Positions 43,908 to 52,332 of a stretch of DNA of 64,000 bases are shown one piece after another. Position 1 is the first letter of the stretch, and each line of letters opens with the position of its first letter. Source of the stretch: Lewinellaceae bacterium (lineage in GTDB: Bacteria; Bacteroidota; Bacteroidia; Chitinophagales; Saprospiraceae); NCBI GenBank assembly GCA_020636195.1, contig JACJYH010000003.1:434001-498000 (forward strand), read 5' to 3'. The notes under the pieces are model-generated. The model did not search any database, was not told the DNA's origin, and was given only the letters and a program-made list of their open reading frames with translations. The translations under genes were made by a program, and so were the position numbers.

Positions 43908-44051
43908 TTATTTAATGCTAAAAATTTTAATTGGTGCTTTAAGTTCATAAGGACAACCATAGCCTCTATTGCAAGATGACATAGACATCGAAACAACCAA
44001 GGCAAGGAGAATAACTACCAATCCTATTTTATTTGATTTAGAAACATTCAT
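43908..44051 (-). CDS. 47-aa lipoprotein upstream of ytxJ
   Basis: Too short to stand out in a long-ORF scan. It reads MNVSKSNKIGLVVILLALVV then SMSMSSCNRGYGCPYELKAP and IKIFSIK, stop. This has a positive N-terminus, a hydrophobic core and lipobox SSC with lipidated cysteine 27, leaving a 21-residue mature peptide with a second cysteine in RGYGCPYEL. It lies 12 bases upstream of ytxJ on the same strand, so it is the first gene of a lipoprotein-ytxJ-mnmD operon. Function unknown. I recall similar very short lipoproteins with a GCP motif near ytxJ in other Bacteroidota, but cannot verify this here. Confidence 0.8.
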   Translation of the reverse strand: MNVSKSNKIGLVVILLALVVSMSMSSCNRGYGCPYELKAPIKIFSIK

Positions 44052-44405
44052 TGTGATTAGATTATTTTTGCAAAAACGAAAACGGCAACAAAATTATTAT
44101 AAAATATGAGAATTGAAACTTTCTTTAAAAATTTATTAACACAATTGTAAAAATTGGAACAAATATTTAGTGTCTTCAAGACGAAGATAGCATAAAAAAG
44201 TCTCATATTAGAAAATTTAAATTGAAACTCATTGTTTCAACATTGATAACATCAATCCTGATATAATTCATGCACACCAAGAAGTTTCCTAGACAAGCCT
44301 ACTGATATGTACACACCCACTTTTCTGTCAAACTATTGTTAAAAAAATTTTCATAAACAACCAAAAGACGCCTTAAAGAGTTTGTTGTTTTCCATTTCCA
44401 GTTTT
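44052..44405. other. Divergent intergenic region
   Basis: About 350 AT-rich bases between the lipoprotein-ytxJ-mnmD operon and the plus-strand hydrolase operon. It must carry both promoters, but I see no exact TAnnTTTG box on either strand, and no repeat or RNA gene. Confidence 0.5.
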
Positions 44406-45332
44406 ATGACATATACTATCATTTATTATTTTCACCTGCTATTTAGTCTCATGTTTTGCCCAATTAAAGAACATAAATATATCCAAAACAAGGAAGGTTT
44501 TAGACAGTTTTTTGTGTATGACAAATATAATCAAGCCACTGTAAGCCACTACACTTTTGGAGAATCAGCTATCATAGACAACAGCTTGGTAACCACACAG
44601 ACTATTTCAGGAATGCATGCATGGCTTTCGGAAATCAAAGATGCAATAGAACATCAGCCACAAGACAAAAAAGGGATAGTCATTTACATTCACGGCTATC
44701 AAGCAGATAATCAATACTTTATAAAAAGTAGCGGCCCAATTATTCAAAAAGATATTTTTGATACTGAAAATAGTCAATACGGCATAGCGATCTCCTTGGT
44801 GTGGAAATCCGTTTTTGGCTATGACGAGGCAGTCCAAAATGCTTTTGCAAAAGGAGAATTTTTTGCCAATATTGTGGATAGCATTTATAGGTATCAGCAA
44901 GCAGATTGTGCCAATGCAAAATTTTCCGTGATAGCGCACTCCATGGGCAATAGAGTTTGGGAAGGTCTTTACACCGAATGGATTAAAATTCGTCCCAATG
45001 TGCAATTGAATAGTGTATTATTGATGGCGGCAGACCTAGAAAACAATGTATTTGAGACATCTTTCGCTTCACTTCCACAACATGCAAATAGGGTGGTTGT
45101 CTATCACAATACTGAAGATGTTACCTTGTCGTTTGCAAACCGCATGAGTCCACATGAGCGATTGGGAATTTTTGGTCCAAAGAATCCAGACACACTTCCT
45201 GAAAATATCATCATTCAAAATGCTACCAATGTGTCTGATGATGATATAAAAAATGCTACCTTTACACGTCATAGATATTTTTATTCAAGCCCATCTATCC
45301 GAAAACATTTATCGCAATATTTGAATCAGTAA
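44406..45332 (+). CDS. Alpha/beta-hydrolase (DUF900-like)
   Basis: A 308-aa protein with a hydrophobic N-terminus (IIYYFHLLFSLMFC) that could be a signal anchor. The hydrolase core shows YIHGYQADNQYF (oxyanion strand, about residue 90) and the nucleophile elbow VIAHSMGNRVWEG with the GxSxG-like H-S-M-G (serine near 180), then VLLMAADLENNVF (acid region) and a C-terminal FTRHRYF histidine. The pattern is that of DUF900/esterase-like hydrolases. Substrate unknown. ATG 44406 is chosen over a TTG at 44382. It heads a run of four plus-strand genes spaced 1-9 bases apart. Confidence 0.8.
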   Translation: MTYTIIYYFHLLFSLMFCPIKEHKYIQNKEGFRQFFVYDKYNQATVSHYTFGESAIIDNSLVTTQTISGMHAWLSEIKDAIEHQPQDKKGIVIYIHGYQADNQYFIKSSGPIIQKDIFDTENSQYGIAISLVWKSVFGYDEAVQNAFAKGEFFANIVDSIYRYQQADCANAKFSVIAHSMGNRVWEGLYTEWIKIRPNVQLNSVLLMAADLENNVFETSFASLPQHANRVVVYHNTEDVTLSFANRMSPHERLGIFGPKNPDTLPENIIIQNATNVSDDDIKNATFTRHRYFYSSPSIRKHLSQYLNQ

Positions 45333-45333
45333 G

Positions 45334-45723
45334 ATGAATACAGACATTTGGTCATACAATGAAAATATCCTAGGTGATGAATCCCTCATATGCCATCGTT
45401 TGTCTGCGATTATAGAGAACCATTTAAACTTTACGGAAGCAAAGATCTGGCATGCCCATCCTGTTTGGTTTATTGATGGAAATCCAATAGTTGGTTATAG
45501 TAAACTAAAAGGATGCATTAGGTTGCTTTTTTGGAGCGGACAATCCTTTCAAGATCCATTATTAAGCCCGGAAGGCAAATTCAAAGCCGCTGAAATAAGA
45601 TACACATCTGTGGATCAAATCAAGGAAAACGACCTCATTCATTGGCTTGAATTGTCAGAGAAAATACAATGGGATTACAAGAACATTGTAAAAAGAAGAG
45701 GAACCCTCGAAAGATTAAAATAA
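45334..45723 (+). CDS. DUF1801 family protein
   Basis: A 129-aa soluble protein. WHAHPVWFIDGNPIVGYSKL and IRLLFWSGQSF match the DUF1801 (YdhG-like) fold, a small alpha/beta domain of unknown biochemical role, with conserved P-W-F and G-Y segments. It starts one base after the hydrolase stop and ends one base before the methyltransferase, indicating co-transcription. No catalytic residue is obvious. Confidence 0.8.
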   Translation: MNTDIWSYNENILGDESLICHRLSAIIENHLNFTEAKIWHAHPVWFIDGNPIVGYSKLKGCIRLLFWSGQSFQDPLLSPEGKFKAAEIRYTSVDQIKENDLIHWLELSEKIQWDYKNIVKRRGTLERLK

Positions 45724-45724
45724 A

Positions 45725-46339
45725 ATGGAGGCAAGAAAGAATCATTGGGAAAAAGTGTACCATACTAAGTCATCACATGAAGTAAGTTGGTATCAATCGC
45801 ATCCCATCATCTCCCTTCAATGGATACAGGAAAGTGGCCTGTCAAAAGAAGCGGCTATCATAGATATAGGCGGTGGAGACAGTTTATTGGTGGATCATCT
45901 AATACAGTTAGGATACAATAATTTGACTGTTCTTGATATTTCAGAAACTGCTATACAAAAATCAAAAGCAAGATTAGGTGACCGAGAAAAAAAGATTAAT
46001 TGGATTGTCAGTGATGTTCTCGAATTGGAACCTGATAAAAAATACGATCTCTGGCATGATAGAGCTGCATTCCACTTTCTTACTGAGCCTACTGACATCA
46101 AAAAATACGTCCAATTGGCGCATCAAAGCATTGCTGAAAATGGCTGTATGATCATAGCTACGTTTTCAGATGAAGGGCCGATGAAATGTAGTGGTTTAGA
46201 CATCCAACGATACTCCGAAAAATCCATGGAAAATGTTTGGGATAGCCACTTTAAACTTACAGACACACTTCAGAAAGACCATATCACACCTTCAGGTGGT
46301 AAACAAAATTTTTTATTTTCGCGATTTGCGAAAAGATAA
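45725..46339 (+). CDS. Class I SAM-dependent methyltransferase
   Basis: A 204-aa protein. SAM motif I IIDIGGGDSLLVDHLI (about 41-56), motif II NLTVLDIS, and post-II VSDVLEL with WHDRAAFHFL; N-terminal HWEKVYHTKSSHEVSWYQSH is characteristic of a Bacteroidota/Proteobacteria methyltransferase group often annotated as thiopurine- or tellurite-resistance-like. Substrate not determinable. Soluble, third gene of the four-gene run. The next gene starts nine bases later. Confidence 0.88.
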   Translation: MEARKNHWEKVYHTKSSHEVSWYQSHPIISLQWIQESGLSKEAAIIDIGGGDSLLVDHLIQLGYNNLTVLDISETAIQKSKARLGDREKKINWIVSDVLELEPDKKYDLWHDRAAFHFLTEPTDIKKYVQLAHQSIAENGCMIIATFSDEGPMKCSGLDIQRYSEKSMENVWDSHFKLTDTLQKDHITPSGGKQNFLFSRFAKR

Positions 46340-46348
46340 ATATCAAGA

Positions 46349-47122
46349 GTGGATATTGTATTTGTATCGATATCGGCATTTTTAGCTTGCATACTGACAT
46401 TTTTCTCCGGATTTGGACTTGGTACCATCTTGGCACCTGTGTTGATGGCATTTTTCTCAGTAGAATTGGCGATAGCTATGACCGCAGTAGTCCATTTTTT
46501 TAACAACATCTACAAGCTATTCTTAGTTGGGAAGTACGCTGATAAAATGGTATTAGTGAGATTTGGTATTCCGGCGGTAATAGCTGCATTTTTGGGCTCT
46601 TGGCTATTAATCCACATCACTGATCTCAAACCACTATTTCAATATACCATTTTCAATACCCAATTTACTATCTTTCCGGTGAAGTTAATCATTGCCGTAT
46701 TATTGATCATTTTTGCATTGATGGATTTGCTTCCACAGACAGAAAAGATTCAGTTTGGCCCTGAAAAATTGCCTATTGGTGGATTATTAAGTGGTTTCTT
46801 TGGTGGTCTTTCGGGTCATCAAGGTGCATTGAGAAGTGCTTTTCTCATCAAGGCCGGTCTTTCAAAACAAGCTTTTATCGGTACAGCAGCGGTAGTTTCG
46901 ACTTTCGTAGATTTTACGCGATTGAGTGTCTATGCTACACGGATTTCAAAGATTGATTTAACAGACCACATTCCATTATTGGTAAGTGCTATACTTTCTG
47001 CAATTGCGGGTTCATATCTTGGGAACATGCTATTACAAAAAGTGACATTACAATTTGTCCAAAAAACCGTAGCCATCTTGCTTTTGGTGCTTGCTCTATC
47101 GCTCGGTTTAGGATGGTTATAA
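46349..47122 (+). CDS. TauE/SafE family membrane transporter
   Basis: A 257-aa protein with about eight hydrophobic helices and two half-repeats typical of TauE/SafE sulfite/anion exporters: FFSGFGLGTILAPVLMAFF near the N-terminus and GFFGGLSGHQGALRSAFLIK in the second half. It starts with GTG 46349. The substrate is probably a small sulfur- or carboxyl-containing anion, but this cannot be read from sequence. It ends five bases before the convergent kdsA stop, with no visible terminator between. Confidence 0.85.
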   Translation: MDIVFVSISAFLACILTFFSGFGLGTILAPVLMAFFSVELAIAMTAVVHFFNNIYKLFLVGKYADKMVLVRFGIPAVIAAFLGSWLLIHITDLKPLFQYTIFNTQFTIFPVKLIIAVLLIIFALMDLLPQTEKIQFGPEKLPIGGLLSGFFGGLSGHQGALRSAFLIKAGLSKQAFIGTAAVVSTFVDFTRLSVYATRISKIDLTDHIPLLVSAILSAIAGSYLGNMLLQKVTLQFVQKTVAILLLVLALSLGLGWL

Positions 47123-47127
47123 GACCA

Positions 47128-47955
47128 TTAATTGGGCAAAATCGCCTGACGAATCTTTACTAAATTTTCTAACAAGCTTTCCAATTTGTCCAATGGCAGC
47201 ATATTCGCACCATCAGATTTGGCACTTGCAGGATTAGGATGTGTTTCGATGAATAAGCCGTCCACACCTACAGCAACGGCAGCCTTGGCGATTGTAGAAA
47301 TCAATGCAGGTTTTCCGCCCGTCACGCCTGAAGGTTGATTGGGTTGTTGTAAGGAATGGGTACAATCCATGATCACGGGTACGCCTTCACTTTGCATCTC
47401 AGGAATACCTCGATAATCCACTACCAAATCTTGATAGCCAAACATCGATCCTCTTTCTGACAGCATGATTGTATCATTTCCGGAATCTCTGACTTTCATG
47501 ACTGCATGATGCATGGCAGTAGCATTGAGAAATTGACCTTTTTTAATATTGACAACTTTTCCTGTTTGGGCTGCTGCCACCAAAATATCCGTTTGCCTAC
47601 ATAAAAATGCTGGAATTTGCAGTATATCCACATACTCAGCAGCCAGATTTGCTTCCGTGGCGGAGTGAATATCTGTGGTTACCGGAACTCGCAAACTTGA
47701 ACCTACTTTTTTTATTATTGTCAATGCCTTTTCATCTCCGATACCTGTAAAAGAATGAATGGAGGATCGATTGGCTTTGCGGTAGGAACCTTTGAATATA
47801 AATGGAATTTTCAGTCGCTGTGTAATGTCAAGAATTCTCTCAGCAATAGCAAATGCCATGTCTTCATCTTCGATAGCGCAAGGTCCGGCAATCAAAAAAA
47901 AATTGGGTGAATCCAAAAAACTTAAGTTGGAAATACCAAAATCAGAAATGTGCAT
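47128..47955 (-). CDS. kdsA: 3-deoxy-8-phosphooctulonate synthase, metal-dependent type
   Basis: A 275-aa enzyme condensing arabinose-5-phosphate with phosphoenolpyruvate to KDO-8-phosphate, the first committed step to KDO in lipopolysaccharide. Motifs: FFLIAGPCAIED (20-30), FKGSYRKANRSS, QIPAFLCRQTD, KKGQFL, DCTHSLQQPN and FIETHPNPASAKSDG. Cys26 occupies the position that is Cys in metal-dependent enzymes (for example Aquifex) and Asn in E. coli, so this is the metal-dependent class. Last gene of an operon after DUF4159; kdsC, two steps later in the pathway, is at 59563. Confidence 0.97.
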   Translation of the reverse strand: MHISDFGISNLSFLDSPNFFLIAGPCAIEDEDMAFAIAERILDITQRLKIPFIFKGSYRKANRSSIHSFTGIGDEKALTIIKKVGSSLRVPVTTDIHSATEANLAAEYVDILQIPAFLCRQTDILVAAAQTGKVVNIKKGQFLNATAMHHAVMKVRDSGNDTIMLSERGSMFGYQDLVVDYRGIPEMQSEGVPVIMDCTHSLQQPNQPSGVTGGKPALISTIAKAAVAVGVDGLFIETHPNPASAKSDGANMLPLDKLESLLENLVKIRQAILPN

Positions 47956-47966
47956 AGCCGATAACT

Positions 47967-48626
47967 TTAGTGGTCAAAGACATATTGCAACAAGTTGGCG
48001 CCCATTTTCAGCGCTTTGATGTGTACTTCTTCAGGATCTTTATGTACCTCGTAGTCTTCCCAACCATCACCTAAGTCACATTGATATGAATAAAAAACAA
48101 CAAGCCTTCCCTCATATATCAAGCCAAATCCTTGTGCGGGTTTATCATCATGTTTATGGATTTTCGGCAGGCCATGTTCAAAAGTAAACTTTTGCCTATA
48201 AATCGGGTGATTGGTGGGCAACTCAACAAAATTGAGTTCCGGAAATACCTTTTTCATCGCCACTCTTACATAAGGATCCATGCCATAATTATCATCAATA
48301 TGCAGAAAACCACCTGCGATCAGATAATTTCTAAGATTCTCGGCTTCTGCATCAGAAAAAACCACATTGCCATGTCCTGTCATGTGTACAAATGGATAGT
48401 CAAACAGTTCAACAGAACCCACTTCCACTACTCCATTGTCGGTACTGAGATTGGTATTCAAATATTTATTGGCAAATGCGGCTAAATTAGGCAATGAAGT
48501 TGGATTGGCATACCAATCACCACCTCCATTATACTTCAATAATCCTATTTTCAATGATGGAGGATTAGACGAAAATCCTACAATCATTGTGTTAAATATT
48601 AAAAATAGAAGGCTTAAATATCTCAT
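47967..48626 (-). CDS. DUF4159 exported protein
   Basis: A 219-aa protein with signal peptide (YLSLLFLIFNTMIVGFSS). The body matches DUF4159: LKYNGGGDWYANPTSLPNL, FVHMTGHGNVVFSDAEAENL, GGFLHIDDNYG, HPIYRQKF, and C-terminal RLVVFYSYQCDLGDGWEDYE. In this family the fold resembles a ThuA/glutamine-amidotransferase-like domain, but the function is unknown. Start ATG 48626 lies 7 bases after the peroxidase stop; the longer frame to 48695 would overlap that gene by 60 bases and put a non-signal stretch before the signal peptide. Co-transcribed with kdsA. Confidence 0.88.
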   Translation of the reverse strand: MRYLSLLFLIFNTMIVGFSSNPPSLKIGLLKYNGGGDWYANPTSLPNLAAFANKYLNTNLSTDNGVVEVGSVELFDYPFVHMTGHGNVVFSDAEAENLRNYLIAGGFLHIDDNYGMDPYVRVAMKKVFPELNFVELPTNHPIYRQKFTFEHGLPKIHKHDDKPAQGFGLIYEGRLVVFYSYQCDLGDGWEDYEVHKDPEEVHIKALKMGANLLQYVFDH

Positions 48627-48633
48627 CTTCTCT

Positions 48634-49176
48634 TTATTGCGTGATCCAGTCAATGATCTTATCATTATCCGGTGAAGTTGTAGGAATAAACTCATCCACT
48701 ACATGACCTTTTTCATCGATGAGTATTTTGTGGAAATTCCAAAGAATGGTGATGTTTTTTGTCCCGTTTTGCTTCTTTGAAGTGAGCCATTTATAGATAT
48801 CGGCTTTATTTTTTCCCTTAACATGAATTTTTGACATCATAGGAAAGGTGACTCCGTAATTTTTAGTGCAGAATTGCATGATCTCCTTATCATTTCCGGG
48901 TTCTTGATTGAGAAAATCACTTGAAGGAAATCCGATGATGACAAAGTTTTTATCCTTATACGCATCATACAATGCTTGGAGTTTCTCATACTGCGGTGTC
49001 AGTCCACATTCTGATGCTGTATTAACTACCATGATTTTTTTACCTTTCAGCGTGGAAAAGTCAAAATCTTGACCCTGTATGTCCTTGACCTTGAAGGCAT
49101 AAATATTATTTTGCCCATGAGTCATCACCATACTAAATAATGAAACCAACATGATCCCAATAATTTTAATATTCAT
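48634..49176 (-). CDS. Exported glutathione peroxidase-family thiol peroxidase
   Basis: A 180-aa Gpx/BtuE-type protein with a signal peptide (IIGIMLVSLFSMVMTHG). Catalytic tetrad residues are visible: Cys57 in NTASECGLTPQYEKL, Gln91 in FLNQEPG, and Trp146-Asn147 in WNFHKILID. The cysteine form is usual in bacteria and normally uses thioredoxin rather than glutathione; the signal peptide means it acts in the periplasm or surface. Preceded by an HMA-domain gene 35 bases upstream on the same strand and followed by DUF4159 and kdsA. Confidence 0.92.
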   Translation of the reverse strand: MNIKIIGIMLVSLFSMVMTHGQNNIYAFKVKDIQGQDFDFSTLKGKKIMVVNTASECGLTPQYEKLQALYDAYKDKNFVIIGFPSSDFLNQEPGNDKEIMQFCTKNYGVTFPMMSKIHVKGKNKADIYKWLTSKKQNGTKNITILWNFHKILIDEKGHVVDEFIPTTSPDNDKIIDWITQ

Positions 49177-49211
49177 GTAAATAGAAATTTGCGGACAAAG
49201 TCCTTTTGATC

Positions 49212-49532
49212 TTATTCTTCCTTAACTGCCGCAGTATATCCTCTATCTTTGATGATGGCTACGATGTCATCAACAGATATTTCAGCAGGATTATAGGTGA
49301 TATTACTTTCACCAGTTGATAATAATGTTTTGCTTCTTACAATCCCCTTTGTGGATTTCAACTTTTTATCGATACCATCCGCACATCCTTTTTGACACGT
49401 CATTCCTGAAACCGTCAAGGTGACTTTCTGCGTTGCAGTTTGCACTGCTTTTTTTTCTGAATGCTGGGCTGCCACATTAGATACATTGATAAAAAACATG
49501 GCAAATACAAATAAAAAAATATATTTCATCAC
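49212..49532 (-). CDS. Periplasmic heavy-metal-associated (HMA) domain protein
   Basis: A 106-aa protein with a signal peptide (IFLFVFAMFFINVSNVAA) and one HMA domain (about 36-104). The metal site reads GMTCQKGCADGI, a C-x3-C form instead of the C-x2-C of CopZ/MerP, a form I have seen often in Bacteroidota. SNITYNPAEISVDDIVAIIK is the normal second half. It may bind copper or another soft metal at the cell surface. It is the first gene of the operon leading to the peroxidase, suggesting a link between metal and peroxide stress. Confidence 0.88.
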   Translation of the reverse strand: MMKYIFLFVFAMFFINVSNVAAQHSEKKAVQTATQKVTLTVSGMTCQKGCADGIDKKLKSTKGIVRSKTLLSTGESNITYNPAEISVDDIVAIIKDRGYTAAVKEE

Positions 49533-49620
49533 TACATTTTATTTAATTCACAATAAGAACAACCTTCATTGGACTTTGTTTTGCGACAAGTGTTATCAGA
49601 ATCCTAACGACATTTCCAGG

Positions 49621-50178
49621 TTACTTTCCTTCGTCCATTAAACTATCCAAAAAGTGCCTTTTTGCTTTGACTTCTTCAAATTTCTTGAAATTATAACTCT
49701 GTGATTGGTTCTTTGGAATGCTCAATGACTGCCAAGAATCACCTGAGTTTTCTTTACATACATACACAATCTGACCCACATGGTAAGCATAGTGACACAG
49801 TTGTCTGATGATGGCATCGGATACTGTCATGCCATCATTTCTAATATAAATGATACGGTTGATATCTTCCTCACTCAAGCTTCCTAGTGCTGTAAACACA
49901 GTATTCCATCCTTCTTCCCATGCTTCCATCATAGCTGTGCGTCCTCCTTCTAAAGGCTCAAATTCTGCATCTCTTTTTCGCCATGGCTTCTCACCATCTT
50001 CGGTGAATATATTGGTCCATCGAGACATCATATTCCCATGCAAATGCTTTACAATGGTAGCCACAGCATTGTCAGAATCGTTTTTGGCATAAAATAATAC
50101 CTCATCGGATACCTGTTGCATGGCTTTTTCTCCTAACATTTTGTAATACTTGAACTGCTTAATAGCTGAATCTATCAT
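49621..50178 (-). CDS. DinB-like protein (DUF1572)
   Basis: A 185-aa four-helix protein of the DinB/YfiT superfamily, DUF1572 branch. Likely metal-ligand histidines: IVKHLHGNMMSRW (first site) and LCHYAYHVGQIVY (C-terminal HxxxH). These proteins are thiol-transferase- or hydrolase-like in some relatives, but most are uncharacterised. ATG 50178 (MIDSAIKQFKYYKM) is chosen; the longer frame begins with TTG. Single gene, opposite in no way to its neighbours; no promoter box seen. Confidence 0.88.
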   Translation of the reverse strand: MIDSAIKQFKYYKMLGEKAMQQVSDEVLFYAKNDSDNAVATIVKHLHGNMMSRWTNIFTEDGEKPWRKRDAEFEPLEGGRTAMMEAWEEGWNTVFTALGSLSEEDINRIIYIRNDGMTVSDAIIRQLCHYAYHVGQIVYVCKENSGDSWQSLSIPKNQSQSYNFKKFEEVKAKRHFLDSLMDEGK

Positions 50179-50242
50179 GATGGAATTGGTTGTATACAAG
50201 GAAACGTTTTGCCATAGAATTGGTTTTCCATATTAGAAATTA

Positions 50243-50291
50243 AGAGTATGTTTAAAATTTATTCTTTAGCAAGAAAATGTTGTATTTTGGC
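50243..50291 (+). repeat. Dispersed repeat arm, copy C
   Basis: Begins AGAGTATGTTTAAAATTTAT, continues TCTTTAGCAAGAAAATG and ends GTATTTTGGC. It matches the right arm of the 21.7 kb element over about 50 bases and copy B over about 40. It lies between the DinB and beta-barrel genes. Confidence 0.75.
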
Positions 50292-50371
50292 TTCAACTGA
50301 TCTTTAAGGTGTTTTTATTTAAAAAAATAAAATTTGATAGCTCAGTACTTAACTTATGTGTAGCAATCCAT

Positions 50372-51013
50372 TCATTTAAACATATATCCAACCGAAAATT
50401 CTATACCAAATTGGTACGGTAAGTATCCTCCTCGTACATCTTTTTGAAGATAATTGGACAATGCATGCGAATATGTGAGATTAGCGCCAAAGAGAAAATT
50501 GTTTAGCTCATATTGTAGACCACCACTCATCCTGACATCAACATTGTATTCTTTGATTTCTACGAAAAAAATATCATCATCATTTACAAGTTTATTTACA
50601 GACACACCTATTTCAATGGGCAGTTTTAATGGGCCATCTAAAAATCGATATGACATCGAAGGCGTAAATTGCAGGTATTTGTAAGGTAAATCCGCATTTT
50701 CATATTCCCAATATCCACCTGCATCATCAGACTGAATTAAGCTCAATATTCTTCCATTTTGGTGTCTTCCAACATGAAGTTTAAAGAAAAACTTAGGATT
50801 TAGAGCATACATCAAACCAAAGCTATAGGATCTTGTACTCGGATTGTTTTCATTTGTAACTTCATAAATTAGATATCCATTTCCACCGCCTTCTATTTTT
50901 GAGCTATTAAATGTTGTATTTTGGCCTATTTTACACTCAATTCCAAATTTTCCTTGCGCATTTCCTGAAGACATAAAAACAATCAATAAAATAATAACTT
51001 TAAAATGATTCAT
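50372..51013 (-). CDS. Outer-membrane beta-barrel protein (213 aa)
   Basis: Signal peptide MNHFKVIILLIVFMSSGNAQ (1-20). The mature part has alternating beta pattern with tyrosine-rich strands (SYSFGLMYALNPKFFFKLHV, LQFTPSMSYRF, GGLQYELNNFLFGANLTYSH) and ends IEFSVGYMFK with a penultimate phenylalanine, as expected for Bam-dependent insertion. No enzymatic motif; similar in plan to the 255-aa and 236-aa barrels elsewhere in the window but not clearly homologous. Start ATG 51013 is supported by a good promoter at 51032-51061. Confidence 0.75.
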   Translation of the reverse strand: MNHFKVIILLIVFMSSGNAQGKFGIECKIGQNTTFNSSKIEGGGNGYLIYEVTNENNPSTRSYSFGLMYALNPKFFFKLHVGRHQNGRILSLIQSDDAGGYWEYENADLPYKYLQFTPSMSYRFLDGPLKLPIEIGVSVNKLVNDDDIFFVEIKEYNVDVRMSGGLQYELNNFLFGANLTYSHALSNYLQKDVRGGYLPYQFGIEFSVGYMFK

Positions 51014-51031
51014 ATTCCATTTTTTTTCATT

Positions 51032-51061
51032 AAAAGATACATCTGATAAAAGATTTTGCAA
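51032..51061 (-). promoter_or_regulatory. Promoter of the 213-aa beta-barrel gene
   Basis: On the minus strand TTG (51059-51061), 19 bases, then TATCTTTT (51032-51039), one mismatch from TAnnTTTG. The -7 box is about 18 bases before the ATG at 51013. Confidence 0.55.
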
Positions 51062-51318
51062 TCATACTTTACTTCCATAATTCAAGTATAATTTGACACA
51101 TGATGTTACATTGAGCAAAGTTAAAAAAATCTTTTATGATCTTTAAGAATATTGCTTTATAAAAATTGTGCAATGAATGCAAGAATCTACAATAAATGCC
51201 TGAATTTACTAATGCCCACATTGATAGAATCAAAACCTACTTGCCTACCAAAGTGGAGAAATTTATTTTTTCCCATCCAAAAAAATAATTTCATATTAAA
51301 CATATCAATAATATGATG

Positions 51319-51326
51319 TATCTTTG
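51319..51326 (+). promoter_or_regulatory. -7 promoter box of xerC
   Basis: TATCTTTG, an exact TAnnTTTG match, ends only four bases before ATG 51331. Transcription would begin at or within a few bases of the start codon, so the message would be leaderless or nearly so. It also excludes the ATG at 51313. Confidence 0.5.
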
Positions 51327-51330
51327 CTCT

Positions 51331-52233
51331 ATGGATGCCATTGCACAATTTGGGAAGTTTTTAGCCATCGAGAAGAGATATTCCGCTTTGACAGTAGAAG
51401 CATATCTCAGAGATTTGACGCAGCTCAAAGATTACGGATCTCTCCATTTCGATACTGATAATATTCTGGGCATTCGGCATCCCATCATCAGAAGCTGGAT
51501 CGTATCTATGATGTCAGAACAAATCAAACCGGAATCTGTCAACCGTAAAATTTCTTCGCTGCGTACTTTTTATAAATGGGCTTTGACAAAGGCTTTGATC
51601 GAAAAGAATCCAATGCTAAAAATTCAAGCACCAAAAAAACCGAAACGATTACCCGTAGTCATCCAAGACTCTACCATGCTCAAAGCGCTGGAATTTAATG
51701 CGATTCATGCACGAGAAGAAGAAAATTTTGAAGATGTCAGGGATGTGGTAATTATAAATATACTGTATCAAACCGGAATGCGTAGAGCAGAATTGATCAG
51801 TCTTAATCTATCTGACATCCATTATAACAGAATGGAAATCAGAGTATTGGGAAAAGGAAACAAAGAAAGACTTATTCCCATCACCCATAATCTCAAAGCC
51901 ACACTGGACAAATATGTATCCCATAGGGAGAACATAGACATCATCGATACTGAAGCATTGATACTTACAAAAAACGGCAAAAGAATTTATCCGAGGTTGG
52001 TGCATGACATCGTTCATAGTAAGCTCCAAAATACGACTACCCAATCAAAAAAATCACCGCATGTCTTGCGACATTCATTTGCGACACACCTCTTGGATGC
52101 AGGTGCTGAGCTCAATGCCATCAAAGAATTATTAGGCCATGCCAGCCTCGCTGCAACCCAAATTTATACGCATAATAGCATCAAAAAACTTCAAGAAGTG
52201 TACAAGAAAAGTCATCCTCGATCCGTTGATTAA
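51331..52233 (+). CDS. xerC: Tyrosine recombinase XerC/XerD
   Basis: A 300-aa site-specific recombinase that resolves chromosome dimers at dif. N-terminal SAM-like domain (FGKFLAIEKRYSALTVEAYL) and catalytic domain with all residues: Arg151 (TGMRRAEL), Lys near 175 (GKGNKER), His244 and Arg247 (HVLRHSF), His270 (LLGHASLA) and Tyr279 (QIYTH). Normal length, and followed 100 bases later by the hibernation factor gene, an order I recall as common in Bacteroidota, which supports housekeeping Xer rather than a mobile-element integrase. Whether XerC or XerD is not settled. Start MDAIAQFGKF fits the family's usual N-terminus. Confidence 0.92.
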   Translation: MDAIAQFGKFLAIEKRYSALTVEAYLRDLTQLKDYGSLHFDTDNILGIRHPIIRSWIVSMMSEQIKPESVNRKISSLRTFYKWALTKALIEKNPMLKIQAPKKPKRLPVVIQDSTMLKALEFNAIHAREEENFEDVRDVVIINILYQTGMRRAELISLNLSDIHYNRMEIRVLGKGNKERLIPITHNLKATLDKYVSHRENIDIIDTEALILTKNGKRIYPRLVHDIVHSKLQNTTTQSKKSPHVLRHSFATHLLDAGAELNAIKELLGHASLAATQIYTHNSIKKLQEVYKKSHPRSVD

Positions 52234-52332
52234 AACAAAAATAAATCCAAAATTGTTAATGAATCTTAAACAAAGGTTTTTCTCAAATTTAGTTAATAAT
52301 CACATTATTCAATTCAATAAAAAGTTATAATT

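Noticed and set aside
51313..51330. ATG at 51313 as xerC start
   Set aside because: It lies upstream of the -7 promoter box, so it would not be in the transcript.
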